From Saprospiraceae bacterium (GTDB taxonomy: Bacteria > Bacteroidota > Bacteroidia > Chitinophagales > Saprospiraceae): a DNA stretch of 64,000 nucleotides. Below the pieces are notes generated by a model. That model worked only from the letters and a program-made list of their open reading frames with translations. It searched no databases and was not told the DNA's origin. The stretch lies in contig JALHOZ010000002.1 in NCBI GenBank assembly GCA_022842725.1, forward strand, positions 183,431 through 247,430. The letters run 5' to 3'. Below, in pieces: positions 55,901-62,075 of the stretch (its first letter is position 1; each line of letters opens with the position of its first letter). A program made the translations under genes and the position numbers.

Positions 55901-56667
55901 CCAATTTACAGCAGGAAATGAAAGCAAACTTTATCGGTATCAAAATCGGTGATGTAAACGGTTCTGCCAAACTGGATGAAGCAGACAGAGATGAGGCTGA
56001 AAGTAGACATTATTTTGCCTTCAAAGCTGAAAACAAATTTGTCAAAGCAGGACAAAAAATCACTATACCGGTAATGTCCAACAGCAATGCCACGTTGTAC
56101 GGATGGCAACAAAAGATTGTTGTTGAAAACGCAACATTACTTTCTGTTGAATCCAACATGATCGACCAGTTGTCGACATCAATGCACATCAGTGGTAATG
56201 AAGCCGGAATGAGTATCGCTTTGGGTGAAGGACAGGTTGTTCAGTCAAATCAGGAATTGTTTTTCCTTACTATTGTGGCGACACAGGATGGTTTTGTCAA
56301 AGATATGGTTTCTTACCAGGCTGAAGGCATCCATGCCGAAGTTTATGTAGATGGTCTTCAGACAGCAAAAACCATGAAATGGCAATGGGTTGACGTTGCA
56401 GAAACAACTTTTGACATCGTCAGACATCAGCCAAACCCTTGGAAAGAAAGCACCATCGTTGGCTTTACCATTCCACAAGAAAACATGGTGACTGTCAAAA
56501 TCAAAGACCAGACAGGAAGAACTGTTTATTCAGCCACAGAATATTATATGGCAGGAGAACAGCAGATAGAAATCACAAGAGAGGCCATTCAGACATCCGG
56601 ATTATACTTTATAGAATTTAAGTACAATCAGGAAGTAAAAACCGTTAAAACCATTATGATTGACTAA
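49987..56667 (+). CDS. Giant T9SS-secreted protein with PKD-like, HYR, C-type lectin and dockerin modules
   Basis: This is a 2,226-residue protein starting at ATG 49987 (a TTG nine bases upstream is less likely), with a signal peptide ending near Ala34. Two PKD-like repeats lie at about 475-648 (YTVTDDNGCSGSDVL and YTVTDNNGCIGSDVL). The first HYR domain begins at about 655 and is interrupted by a C-type lectin-like domain at about 691-824 (LVNISSAQEQNYL, FWIGLRYS, YTNWAAGEPN, NGWHDTPA); the HYR half resumes with TAGLPSGSIFPLGDKEVTY. A second HYR follows at 880-965. Many Cys-containing beta-modules of the same style cover 965-1800. A carboxypeptidase-regulatory-like domain (about 1818-1874) and a dockerin-like pair of calcium loops (about 1874-1938: DVDHDNGVSTLDIV, DVNNDQKINSLDLVEL) come next. 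A T9SS type A sorting domain ends the chain (about 2145-2226). Surface adhesion or glycan binding is likely. Confidence 0.88.
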   Translation: MSFLQKPQRFMSHVRLLMMMIVVMTIGISYNLNAQCQDETAYTSVMNTGNQPWTGQLAMQFATSNHIEITHLGVFDDAAVEGISGSVSVGIIDATGTSTVVGPVSITGTSGTLNGRFRMVQLVSPVVLPPGSYHIVAVGFSASDRNGNAGLGGGSATGLSASPVISFGSNIFNGTTTWTGTITGTTDGGPTGRYHAGTFNFDVVTPEISSSVLGTPISNPGPLLLTNAICNVNNNVVATDIVQTNVSDNPFLLIEITNSLNINLAGGGPGGDLDRLDDLPLDGPLATIGTTWQNFIDDIRLQAGAQWGFVEIRITPYTDIDGSDDFNLGDCTGTPIELRFNVQPVPQVIATYVNPTALGGEICSGETVQVNLSTNNFQLIGGGAPTPADYEYEIVQIRYSTDNGGSYPLANSGYPAGLTGGTYTVGDIISSGLAQISETLTNTTASPVYLRYQVVARLTNDPFCEDTPLNIRVVINPNPTAAISPDPAAVCAGINLGLNGNPTGGSGIYSTHSWTGAGATSLNVTNAQSVTFNNATPGSYALTYTVTDDNGCSGSDVLNVTVHENPTANITPEPAEACILTDIQLNGNPANGTTPYTHSWTGAGSPYLNNTAIVNPIFNHNVLGPYEVTYTVTDNNGCIGSDVLTINLTDTAPPVINCPAGPVVMNTDTDRCDAVVCFPVTTNDDCPFFTPDVLAGHTYLGAFGGSKYFVSNGVLSWEAANAAAAALGGQLVNISSAQEQNYLAGQVTNGPTSLFWIGLRYSRALGAYKWSSGIPFVYTNWAAGEPNLIGSHDYVFYWDANFPLINGWHDTPASVLNVPVNMRYIIEFSGLPERLTAGLPSGSIFPLGDKEVTYETEDSAGNTVECTFTVTVEDNQNPVVVCPADVTVNLMPLECEGVANYIATATDNCSVGSIDYSIPSGSLFPIGINPVTVTATDGSGNTAECTFNVWIYDYINPNLACKPVNISLDEICSTSIDPTIFLTGWQGPNPDDILIGCLDNFIITFMTENGTVVPLADLKKHIGKTLRVMVSHTMQSFTCWNVALIEDKFPPQIDCRDITVNCLDETDNLVVAFASDNCFAEPKLVYETFNVLPCEANNIGRIIRRYIAVDKFGNESEDTCTATIYLERSNFAGIVSPGNAKLQCSDNFVKDNKGFNSPAPSETGVPTYNGQPIFPVNLFNTLYCNATLDYDDVIVFDTPCKKRIARTWKIFEWHCSGLVIHPIGMPQMIDIVDDTAPVIPIVANQTMTTRTKACSATATLPALNITDNCNGVKTVNINVFNNGSPVGTLPTNGGVIELPVGNNVITYQASDNCGNTSTRTYTITVRDETNPIAICDQFTTVSIKTNGYTEVTAVAVDDGSFDECSAVTLDLQRMEDPCGTNYNIGWHEKVGFCCMDANQSRMVTLRVRDAGGRENLCMVTVNVQEKVNPTISCPADRTITDCTFTFDPNNLDFYFGAAVITDNCPANNTVDHEYDDQRNQCGVGLLVRSFEVLSGGTSFGACTQTITFRNSNPFDGFDPLQLNWPDNYTAVNQCNILNLEPEFLPAGFNRPVITQDACDRVGFTKEDLVFPFTTNGACFKIIRKWTVIDWCQTDSNGDYLTWTHEQEIKVMDNTAPLITSPDTSRLALSYDANCLGANIVLTASAEDCTPEEELSWNYTILDAAGDFYDEGNTNDASGYFPIGDYTIEFVVEDRCGNQATTGYTFEIINAKTATPICFNDLSADLVVMDMDNNGTPDTAMVEINAERFNNHSYHSCYPNDPLIFSFSPDVNDNVRTFGCTDIGLQPITMYVTDINGNQAYCSTNILITNNDPAYTCTGNIVSGAIYGRVATENNQAIQEVSVKLDGTELDTQMTGETGEYNFGELPLGGNYGVTPNKDVDHDNGVSTLDIVMIQRHILGIEKLPSTYKYLAADVNNDQKINSLDLVELRKIVLGTQMTFKNNTSWRFVEENFEFLDPSSPLQLFIPGMCAISNLQQEMKANFIGIKIGDVNGSAKLDEADRDEAESRHYFAFKAENKFVKAGQKITIPVMSNSNATLYGWQQKIVVENATLLSVESNMIDQLSTSMHISGNEAGMSIALGEGQVVQSNQELFFLTIVATQDGFVKDMVSYQAEGIHAEVYVDGLQTAKTMKWQWVDVAETTFDIVRHQPNPWKESTIVGFTIPQENMVTVKIKDQTGRTVYSATEYYMAGEQQIEITREAIQTSGLYFIEFKYNQEVKTVKTIMID

Positions 56668-56732
56668 CCCGATCGTCAATCATCAGATACATATTATGTA
56701 TTAAAAATATCAATTCAAATTGAGAGTTTCAG

Positions 56733-56764
56733 AGGCAAGTCCGTTAGGACTTGCCTTTTTTTTT
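56733..56764 (+). terminator. Intrinsic terminator after the giant T9SS gene
   Basis: A perfect 10-bp stem, AGGCAAGTCC and GGACTTGCCT, with a GTTA loop is followed by a run of T. It lies 65 bases after the stop codon. Confidence 0.92.
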
Positions 56765-56906
56765 GTGGGTACAACCCGGCATCTGCATAAGAAATTTATT
56801 GAGAATAAATCTGACTTCATATTTTCTGTCATGACAAAGTCCAATGCGGAATCCGGGGTTGATGTGAGGTGAAATTATCTCTGTTTCAGAAAAACTGAAA
56901 ATAACC

Positions 56907-57209
56907 TTGTATCAAAGCGGCGATAGTACAGAAATTGCTGCTGAAAAATTTATTGCCGGGAAGTTGAATGGTACCTGTATTGTTGAGACCATAAGCGGAA
57001 CAGACACGTTGCATTTTACCGATTTCGACCGGATACATGCGACATCAAAAAGTCAAAGTCTCAGGGTTAATGTTCACGGCATAAATTATGAGGATCAGAC
57101 TTCGGTATCTGTTGAATGTTCTGCCTATGAATTGGATGCCGTAATCTATCCCGGCAATCAAAATATTTCATCCGTCTTGATCGTCGGAGATGAAAGTGGT
57201 GGTTTTTAG
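56907..57209 (+). CDS. Short open frame of unknown function, possibly a fragment
   Basis: This 100-codon frame begins at a TTG (56907), but the reading frame stays open upstream to a stop at 56865 and the translated sequence (VSEKLKITLYQSGDSTEIA) looks continuous, with no ATG. A short frame with ATG at 56831 ends in another phase just before, so a frameshift or decay of a longer gene is possible. The translation (FIAGKLNGTCIVETISG, VNVHGINYEDQTSVSVEC) has alternating polar and hydrophobic residues like a beta-sandwich. I do not recognise a family. A bidirectional terminator follows at 57227. Confidence 0.35.
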   Translation: MYQSGDSTEIAAEKFIAGKLNGTCIVETISGTDTLHFTDFDRIHATSKSQSLRVNVHGINYEDQTSVSVECSAYELDAVIYPGNQNISSVLIVGDESGGF

Positions 57210-57226
57210 GAGAGATTGAATATTTC

Positions 57227-57259
57227 AAAAGCGGATTAAACATTTAATCCGCTTTTTTT
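57227..57259. terminator. Bidirectional hairpin terminator
   Basis: AAAAGCGGATTA and TAATCCGCTTTT form a 12-bp stem around AACATT, flanked by A on the left and T on the right, so it can work in both directions. It sits at the end of the minus-strand gene at 57258-58637. Confidence 0.88.
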
Positions 57260-58637
57260 AAATCATATCTATTTTATGGTTTCTAATATATTTTGTCAGC
57301 CAGTTTCTGTTCATGAGGTTTGTATGTTTGCTCATATTTACCGGATTCATTCCTTTGTCAATATCTTTGAGAACGGAAGCAAAATTGAGGTAACTGTTGA
57401 CGATCTCCTGGGATTGGTTGTCGGGATTTCTTTTAAAATAGCCCAAAAAACTGTTTAGTACATTATGATATACATCGGGCTCGGATTTTCTTTTGACAAA
57501 CCAGGCAGCCAGATGCATAGAATAACATTGTATTTTTTCTGCTACATCATGAAAGGTTTTATGGTTCGTATGTAGAATGACATCATCATATTGGTCATGT
57601 TTTAGAAAGGCCATGGCGATATATACGGCTTTCGAATTTTTTGGACAATCACTATGTACAAAAGGACTGTATTTTTCGATGAATTCCAATGAAAAAGACA
57701 AACTGTTTATTTCTGCAACATTATTGACGAGATTGCGAAAATTGTGTGGCATAAGTTTACCTTTTTGATTAAAAACACCTCTGGTAAAAGCAAAATCGTA
57801 TATGGATCTGCTCATATCCGGAATCAAAGATTCCTGTGACCTTTTTCTTGCCAAAGTATAAAGCCGCAACAGATAAAATGTGTAGATGACTTCTTCAAAA
57901 CTTCCTTTTTCAGGAGGATTTTCTAAAAATGAATAAACCAGATCTAGATATTGATTGTAGTCAAAATGTCTGAGTAAACCGGAAATTTGTGGGAGAAAAA
58001 AATCTTTTGAATTTTCGGGATTTTGTCCGGCAAATTTTTCAAGAAATTGAAGATCTGCCTGAGGATCAAAGGGGAACAACAAACTCCAGTTGATGAGTTC
58101 CGCTATCAGAATTTCTGCTGTATAGATTGTGAAATTTTTGAAGGAATCAGTCATCTCATGGGCAGCCAAAGCACCTGTTTTATATTTGTGGGGGTTATGG
58201 CTGAAATACACCTCAAATTGAGCCATCCATTTGTACAACAGATTATAATAATGATTGTCTGAAAGTGTGTTGGTTTTTGTATAATACTTATCAGCCAAAA
58301 CGTAGAGGCCATGATTTTGAAAACCTCTGATCAGCAGAACGTCTTTAAGTTGCGGGTCACGATCGAGGCTTTGTTTTACGATCCAATCTTCCAGCAAGTT
58401 ATAGAGGACCGAAAGGTAGTTTGCAAAACCTTTGTCTGTATGTTTTTGATATTTTTTACCTCTTATTTCCTGAAGGGTGGTTTCAGGTTTGATGTTGGGA
58501 AGGGTTTTTGTCAAAAATTTACAGATGCCGGATACTTCAGATTCGGGGAGGTGGTATAAAGCGACATATTTTTCAAAAATTTTCTGCTCATCATCCGATA
58601 ATGCTTTAAGTGCAACGATAAATTTTGGTAGAGCCAT
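57258..58637 (-). CDS. Helical protein of unknown function
   Basis: This 459-residue protein has no signal peptide, no membrane segments and no motif I recognise. It appears almost wholly alpha-helical, with repeated aromatic-rich helices (for example NYLSVLYNLLEDWIV, HYYNLLYKWMAQFEVYF, EEVIYTFYLLRLYTLARK), which suggests a TPR-like or other helical-repeat scaffold. It stands alone between two terminator or promoter regions and has a possible own promoter at 58670-58698. Proteins of this kind are common as lineage-specific conserved hypotheticals in Saprospiraceae-like genomes, but I cannot confirm that here. Confidence 0.72.
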   Translation of the reverse strand: MALPKFIVALKALSDDEQKIFEKYVALYHLPESEVSGICKFLTKTLPNIKPETTLQEIRGKKYQKHTDKGFANYLSVLYNLLEDWIVKQSLDRDPQLKDVLLIRGFQNHGLYVLADKYYTKTNTLSDNHYYNLLYKWMAQFEVYFSHNPHKYKTGALAAHEMTDSFKNFTIYTAEILIAELINWSLLFPFDPQADLQFLEKFAGQNPENSKDFFLPQISGLLRHFDYNQYLDLVYSFLENPPEKGSFEEVIYTFYLLRLYTLARKRSQESLIPDMSRSIYDFAFTRGVFNQKGKLMPHNFRNLVNNVAEINSLSFSLEFIEKYSPFVHSDCPKNSKAVYIAMAFLKHDQYDDVILHTNHKTFHDVAEKIQCYSMHLAAWFVKRKSEPDVYHNVLNSFLGYFKRNPDNQSQEIVNSYLNFASVLKDIDKGMNPVNMSKHTNLMNRNWLTKYIRNHKIDMI

Positions 58638-58669
58638 AACATCATTTGTATCAGGAAAATATCAAGGTG

Positions 58670-58698
58670 TAAATATAGCATAACAATATTATATACAA
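58670..58698 (-). promoter_or_regulatory. Possible promoter of the helical protein
   Basis: On the minus strand TTG (58698-58696) and TATATTTA (58677-58670) are 18 bases apart. The last base differs from the TAnnTTTG consensus. The start codon is about 33 bases downstream. The rest of the gap to 58966 is AT-rich and has no gene that I can support. Confidence 0.3.
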
Positions 58699-58966
58699 TG
58701 ACTTATAGTAGAAACATTGTCATTTTATATATAAAAATCATCAGGAAAACGTCAAAATCTTTATTAGGAATGATATAAGGATATGGCCACATTTGCACTA
58801 TCATTAAAAAAGAATTTTTCATCAGAGACGTTTTCCATTCCATGGCGCAACTATTTATTATTATCCGGTAATAATCAAGCCCTCTGGCAAAAAAAAAGAA
58901 CATACAAAAAGTGCCGTGGAATGGTCGTCGATGGTGGGGGATTTTAAACAAAACAACCAACCCGTT

Positions 58967-60025
58967 ATGAGAATATTTTTTACCTTTTTACTCATTTTTT
59001 TATTCTGTTTTGATACAGATGGGCAGTGTCTTGTCACCACAACACTAACTTCTCCAAATTATTTTACAAGTTTAGGACCTGGGACCACCATTGGTAATTT
59101 TCATGGTCAGCAAATCAGGGTTTGTGAAGGTGGTACAGTCACAGGGATAGCTATGTCCCTTGGAGCTGTCCTCAGTCCTAATACTTTAGGTAAACTGGAA
59201 TTATACAGGAGCAGTAATTCCTGGACAAATTTAGTGTGGACAAGGGATGGTATTCCGGTTCCTCAGGGTAACTGGATTTCAGGTCCAAACTGGTTTGTTA
59301 TAGATTATACTATAGGACAGGGCACCAACTATACGTTAAACACGGATGAGGTAATTACTTTACGATATCATCGAATTAATACTGGTTACGCGTTTCATTT
59401 TAATGACAACAATCCATACGCGGATGGTATGCTGGTTACAGGCAATTATCTTCCATGGGGCACGGGTGTCAGAGACTGGCTGATGAAGGTTGCTTTAAAC
59501 GGAGCTTCACTTCCGGTCGATTATCTTCAGGAGGTTTGGGCTCAGGAAGACAACGGCAAAATCCATCTTAGCTGGACGACTGCTAATGAAATCAACAATG
59601 CGGGTTTTGATATTGAAAGATCACACGATGGAAATAATTTTGAAAATGTAGGATGGGTGGACGGACACGGTAGTGAATCAGGACCCTTTAACTATACTTT
59701 TACTGATGCACATCCGGTCAAAGGAAGAAATTATTACAGGCTCAAACAAAATGATTTTGATGGAAAGTTTGACTATTCCCATATCACCCACATTGATATA
59801 AAAAGAAGTGGCAACTTATCCATATTTCCCAATCCCGTCACAGACTTTATCAACATACAGGTCGAAGAAGATGAAACATTTACCATTTATGATCAAATGA
59901 TGAAGCCGGTAAAAAAAGGAGTTATTCCGGCTTCAAGACAAATATCGGTTTCTGAACTCCTTTCCGGAATGTACTTTCTGTATCTTTCTGAAAGAGGAGA
60001 ATACGAAAGATTTGTGAAAGGGTAA
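58967..60025 (+). CDS. Small T9SS-secreted protein with C-terminal sorting domain
   Basis: The ATG at 58967 gives a clean signal peptide (MRIFFTFLLIFLFCFDTDG); an upstream GTG at 58916 would put 17 residues before it and is unlikely. The mature protein has about 330 residues. The first part looks like a beta-sandwich (GTTIGNFHGQQIRVCEGGTV, WFVIDYTIGQGTNYTL). The second part is a fibronectin-like module common before sorting domains (VHL/IHLSWTTANEINNAGFDIERS, FTDAHPVKGRNYYRL). The end is a T9SS type A domain (LSIFPNPVTDFINI, LLSGMYFLYLSERGE). Function unknown; exported to the surface or medium. Confidence 0.87.
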   Translation: MRIFFTFLLIFLFCFDTDGQCLVTTTLTSPNYFTSLGPGTTIGNFHGQQIRVCEGGTVTGIAMSLGAVLSPNTLGKLELYRSSNSWTNLVWTRDGIPVPQGNWISGPNWFVIDYTIGQGTNYTLNTDEVITLRYHRINTGYAFHFNDNNPYADGMLVTGNYLPWGTGVRDWLMKVALNGASLPVDYLQEVWAQEDNGKIHLSWTTANEINNAGFDIERSHDGNNFENVGWVDGHGSESGPFNYTFTDAHPVKGRNYYRLKQNDFDGKFDYSHITHIDIKRSGNLSIFPNPVTDFINIQVEEDETFTIYDQMMKPVKKGVIPASRQISVSELLSGMYFLYLSERGEYERFVKG

Positions 60026-60457
60026 TCAAAAAAGGAGTTTTCCGAAAATCCAAAAAGAGTAGGACGGGGAAGCTGAAAACCGGTGAGAGTAGACGGGTTT
60101 AAGAAAACTTGGAGTTTTGAACTGCAATTAAAATATATTTCAGTTTAATCTCGACTTTGACTAAAAGATGCTATGAAATTCCTCATGAACTCCAGGGAGC
60201 AAAAAGTTATCTAGTCTATCCCTAATTTCATATTTATAAAACTCCCCTTTTTGTTAGCTACAGAAATCTAAAGTCCCGGGTCAATATAAAACAATTTTCG
60301 GGTTAAAAAAAGATGTTTCAACCGGTAGGCCTCTTTTATAATCTTTTCCTTCCAGGAACTTTTTTCTATCAGAAGTATAAACGGAATATTATAATAACGT
60401 GTTGAGCCAGTAAAATCAAAAATAGATCGCACACATTACTGATAACAGTATATTTAT
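60026..60457. other. Non-coding stretch without recognisable features
   Basis: I see no gene, terminator or repeat that I can support. Only short, low-quality frames are present. Confidence 0.6.
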
Positions 60458-60625
60458 ACTGGTTTAAGTCCATTTCCATTTGGAAAAAGTATTTGTACAA
60501 CTGGTTTAGGTCCATTTCCTTTTGGAAAAAGTATTTGCACAACTGGTTTAAGTTCATTTCTTTTTGGAAAAAAGTTTTGCACCACTTGTGCAAGTCCGTT
60601 TCTTTGGAGAAAATGTATTTTGAGA
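60458..60625. repeat. Four tandem 42-bp repeats, each with a TTTCC/GGAAA hairpin
   Basis: Units start at 60458, 60500, 60542 and 60584. Each begins with ACTGGTTTA or a variant and contains a small hairpin: TTTCCATTTGGAAA, TTTCCTTTTGGAAA, TTTCTTTTTGGAAA and TTTCTTTGGAGAAA. The period of 42 is a multiple of three, so frames stay open on both strands. I do not regard these frames as genes. Confidence 0.85.
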
Positions 60626-60638
60626 GTTTCACGAATAT

Positions 60639-60690
60639 ATGTACTTTTGTACATCCGGTAAGTACTAATCGGTTAATTAGTAATATACCG
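60639..60690. promoter_or_regulatory. Two successive dyads upstream of the hsdM remnant
   Basis: The first dyad is ATGTAC-TTTT-GTACAT (60639-60654). The second has inner arms TACTAAT and ATTAGTA (60663-60669, 60676-60682) and outer arms CGGTA and TACCG (60656-60660, 60686-60690). Such paired dyads are typical of repressor or controller binding sites. No regulator gene is visible nearby. Confidence 0.4.
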
Positions 60691-60795
60691 ATAAAGGGAA
60701 AGATGAAAAGATTAAGAAGTTTTAATTTTAGAAAAATAACCAGGGATTCATCTTCATTTATGTAATATTATCTTTAGGTAAAACAGGAGGGAATA

Positions 60796-60975
60796 ATGTT
60801 CGAACAAACTTTTAAAAATATTGACGGCATGCTTCACAAAAATGTCGGTGGCGGTAGTGAATGGGATGATTTCCATCTTGGTGAGGGAGGTTGCCATCAT
60901 AGCGAGGGGCGTTACCGCCTCGCAGAGGGATTAAGCCCTTTCAGGGCTATGTTGCTAAGCCCTGAAAGGGCGTAA
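60796..60975 (+). pseudogene. 5' remnant of a type I restriction-modification methylase gene (hsdM)
   Basis: The ATG at 60796 follows an AGGAGG ribosome-binding site, which is rare in this window. The first 26 residues, MFEQTFKNIDGMLHKNVGG and then SEWDDF, resemble the N-terminus of type I methylases as I recall it (FEQTFKNIDDxLxKxAG..ELDY). After that the likeness ends and the frame runs into the hairpins of the transposase element to a stop at 60973-60975. No later hsdM, hsdS or hsdR part is found in the window. It reads as a gene cut by insertion or rearrangement. Confidence 0.6.
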
Positions 60976-61566
60976 TACAATTCCATGGGACAGTCACTCG
61001 TAAAAAATTATATGCACCTCGTGTTCAGCACCAAACACCGTGAACCACTGATACATCCACCCGTAGAAGCAGAACTGCACGCTTATCTTGGTGGCATCTG
61101 CAATAAACTCGACTGCACCGTTGTCAAAGTGGGTGGATACACCGACCATATCCACATCCTATGTATGCTGTCGAAAAAGATAGCTTTAATAAAACTGATG
61201 GAAGAATTAAAATCACATTCCTCCAAATGGATTAAAACCAAAGGACCAGGCTACGAAAACTTTTATTGGCAGGATGGTTACGGAGCTTTTTCTGTTAATC
61301 CTTCGCAAGTAGATAGGGTTATAGCGTACATTGCTAACCAACACGAACATCACAGCAAAAAAACGTTTCAGAATGAGTATCGTACCTTTCTTAAAAAGTA
61401 TAAAGTTGAATATGATGAAAAGTATGTTTGGGATTAGATATGTGTTGCTTGCTCATGTATTGCGTTCTTTCAGGGCCAGAGTGTCGTGGTTTTGCCACTT
61501 CATAGGGCTACACCATCATAGCCCTGAAAGGGCGATATATTTTAACGAGGCGGTATCGCCCCTCGT
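60902..61566 (+). mobile_element. REP-associated IS200-like element with mirror-image hairpin ends
   Basis: The transposase gene is flanked by palindromes. On the left are GCGAGGGGCGTTACCGCCTCGC (60902-60923, cited in two parts GCGAGGGGCG and CCGCCTCGC), AGCCCTTTCAGGGCT (60934-60948) and AGCCCTGAAAGGGC (60958-60971). On the right are GCCCTGAAAGGGC (61521-61533) and a copy of the first palindrome in reverse (61545-61566, arms ACGAGGCGG and CGCCCCTCGT). The ends are therefore inverted relative to each other. The layout fits a REP/RAYT unit rather than a classical IS200. Confidence 0.75.
60985..61437 (+). CDS. REP-associated/IS200-like Y1 transposase
   Basis: This is a 150-residue single-strand DNA transposase of the HUH class. 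The metal-binding His pair is HIH at residues 55-57 (GGYTDHIHILC), and the nucleophile is Tyr115 in VIAYIANQHEHHSKKTF. The length and the absence of a Zn-ribbon or TnpB partner fit TnpA of IS200 or a domesticated RAYT. Conserved HLVFSTKHREPLI is near the N-terminus. Both catalytic sites look intact, so the protein may be active on the flanking hairpins. The ATG at 60985 lies 14 bases after the left hairpin. Confidence 0.93.
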   Translation: MGQSLVKNYMHLVFSTKHREPLIHPPVEAELHAYLGGICNKLDCTVVKVGGYTDHIHILCMLSKKIALIKLMEELKSHSSKWIKTKGPGYENFYWQDGYGAFSVNPSQVDRVIAYIANQHEHHSKKTFQNEYRTFLKKYKVEYDEKYVWD

Positions 61567-62075
61567 AAACAAACGGGTGGGTATCGTCCCTCATAATTGG
61601 GGCGTTGTGGAAGACTCAAAAACAATGACCCGGAACAGCAAAAGCCAAAGCAGCCGGGGGACGTGGCCAACATCAGCAGAATGTTTATAGAATTTCAGAA
61701 GCCCCTACATAGACAAAAGGCAGCTTCATAGAGGGTTCTGTGTTTTTATAACCAAAAAATTTTTTGCAATTAAATATTCCGGTGATACTGATTCCCTATT
61801 CCGGAACGAAATACTCCTGTTATCTCAAAATCTTTTAAAAAAAGTCACTTCCATATTTTATATCTTTTTATATTTGTCTTTGATAAGGATAAGAAAAACG
61901 ATTGTAAACGTATTTTAATCGTTCAATTTTGAATCTTAATAACTGATGTATTTAATAGTATCAGGTAATTTAAGAGTTATTAGGATTTTGTTAAAGGGGA
62001 GTTGCGCAAAACGGAAAGTTGTGTGCAACCCTAAACATTTAAAATTTTATTTTACCCAAAAACGGACTAAATATT
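61567..62075. other. Non-coding stretch between transposase element and hydrolase gene
   Basis: The part next to the element is GC-richer than the rest (to about 61690) and has an open but unrecognisable frame. From 61690 on the DNA is AT-rich. A TATATTTG word at 61869-61876 matches TAnnTTTG, but I see no TTG at the right distance and it is 200 bases from the gene. Confidence 0.5.

Noticed and set aside
60369..60632. Minus-strand frame of 87 codons with repeated FFQKEM-like units
   Set aside because: It is the translation of the 42-bp tandem repeat. The period is a multiple of three, so open frames arise by themselves. No start region or codon pattern supports a gene.
60493..60765. Plus-strand frame of 90 codons over the same tandem repeat
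   Set aside because: Same reason: it comes from the repeat and runs through the two dyads, which are more likely regulatory.
61331..61690. 119-codon frame overlapping the transposase end
   Set aside because: It starts within the transposase gene in another phase and continues through the right-hand hairpins. The translation has no recognisable domain.
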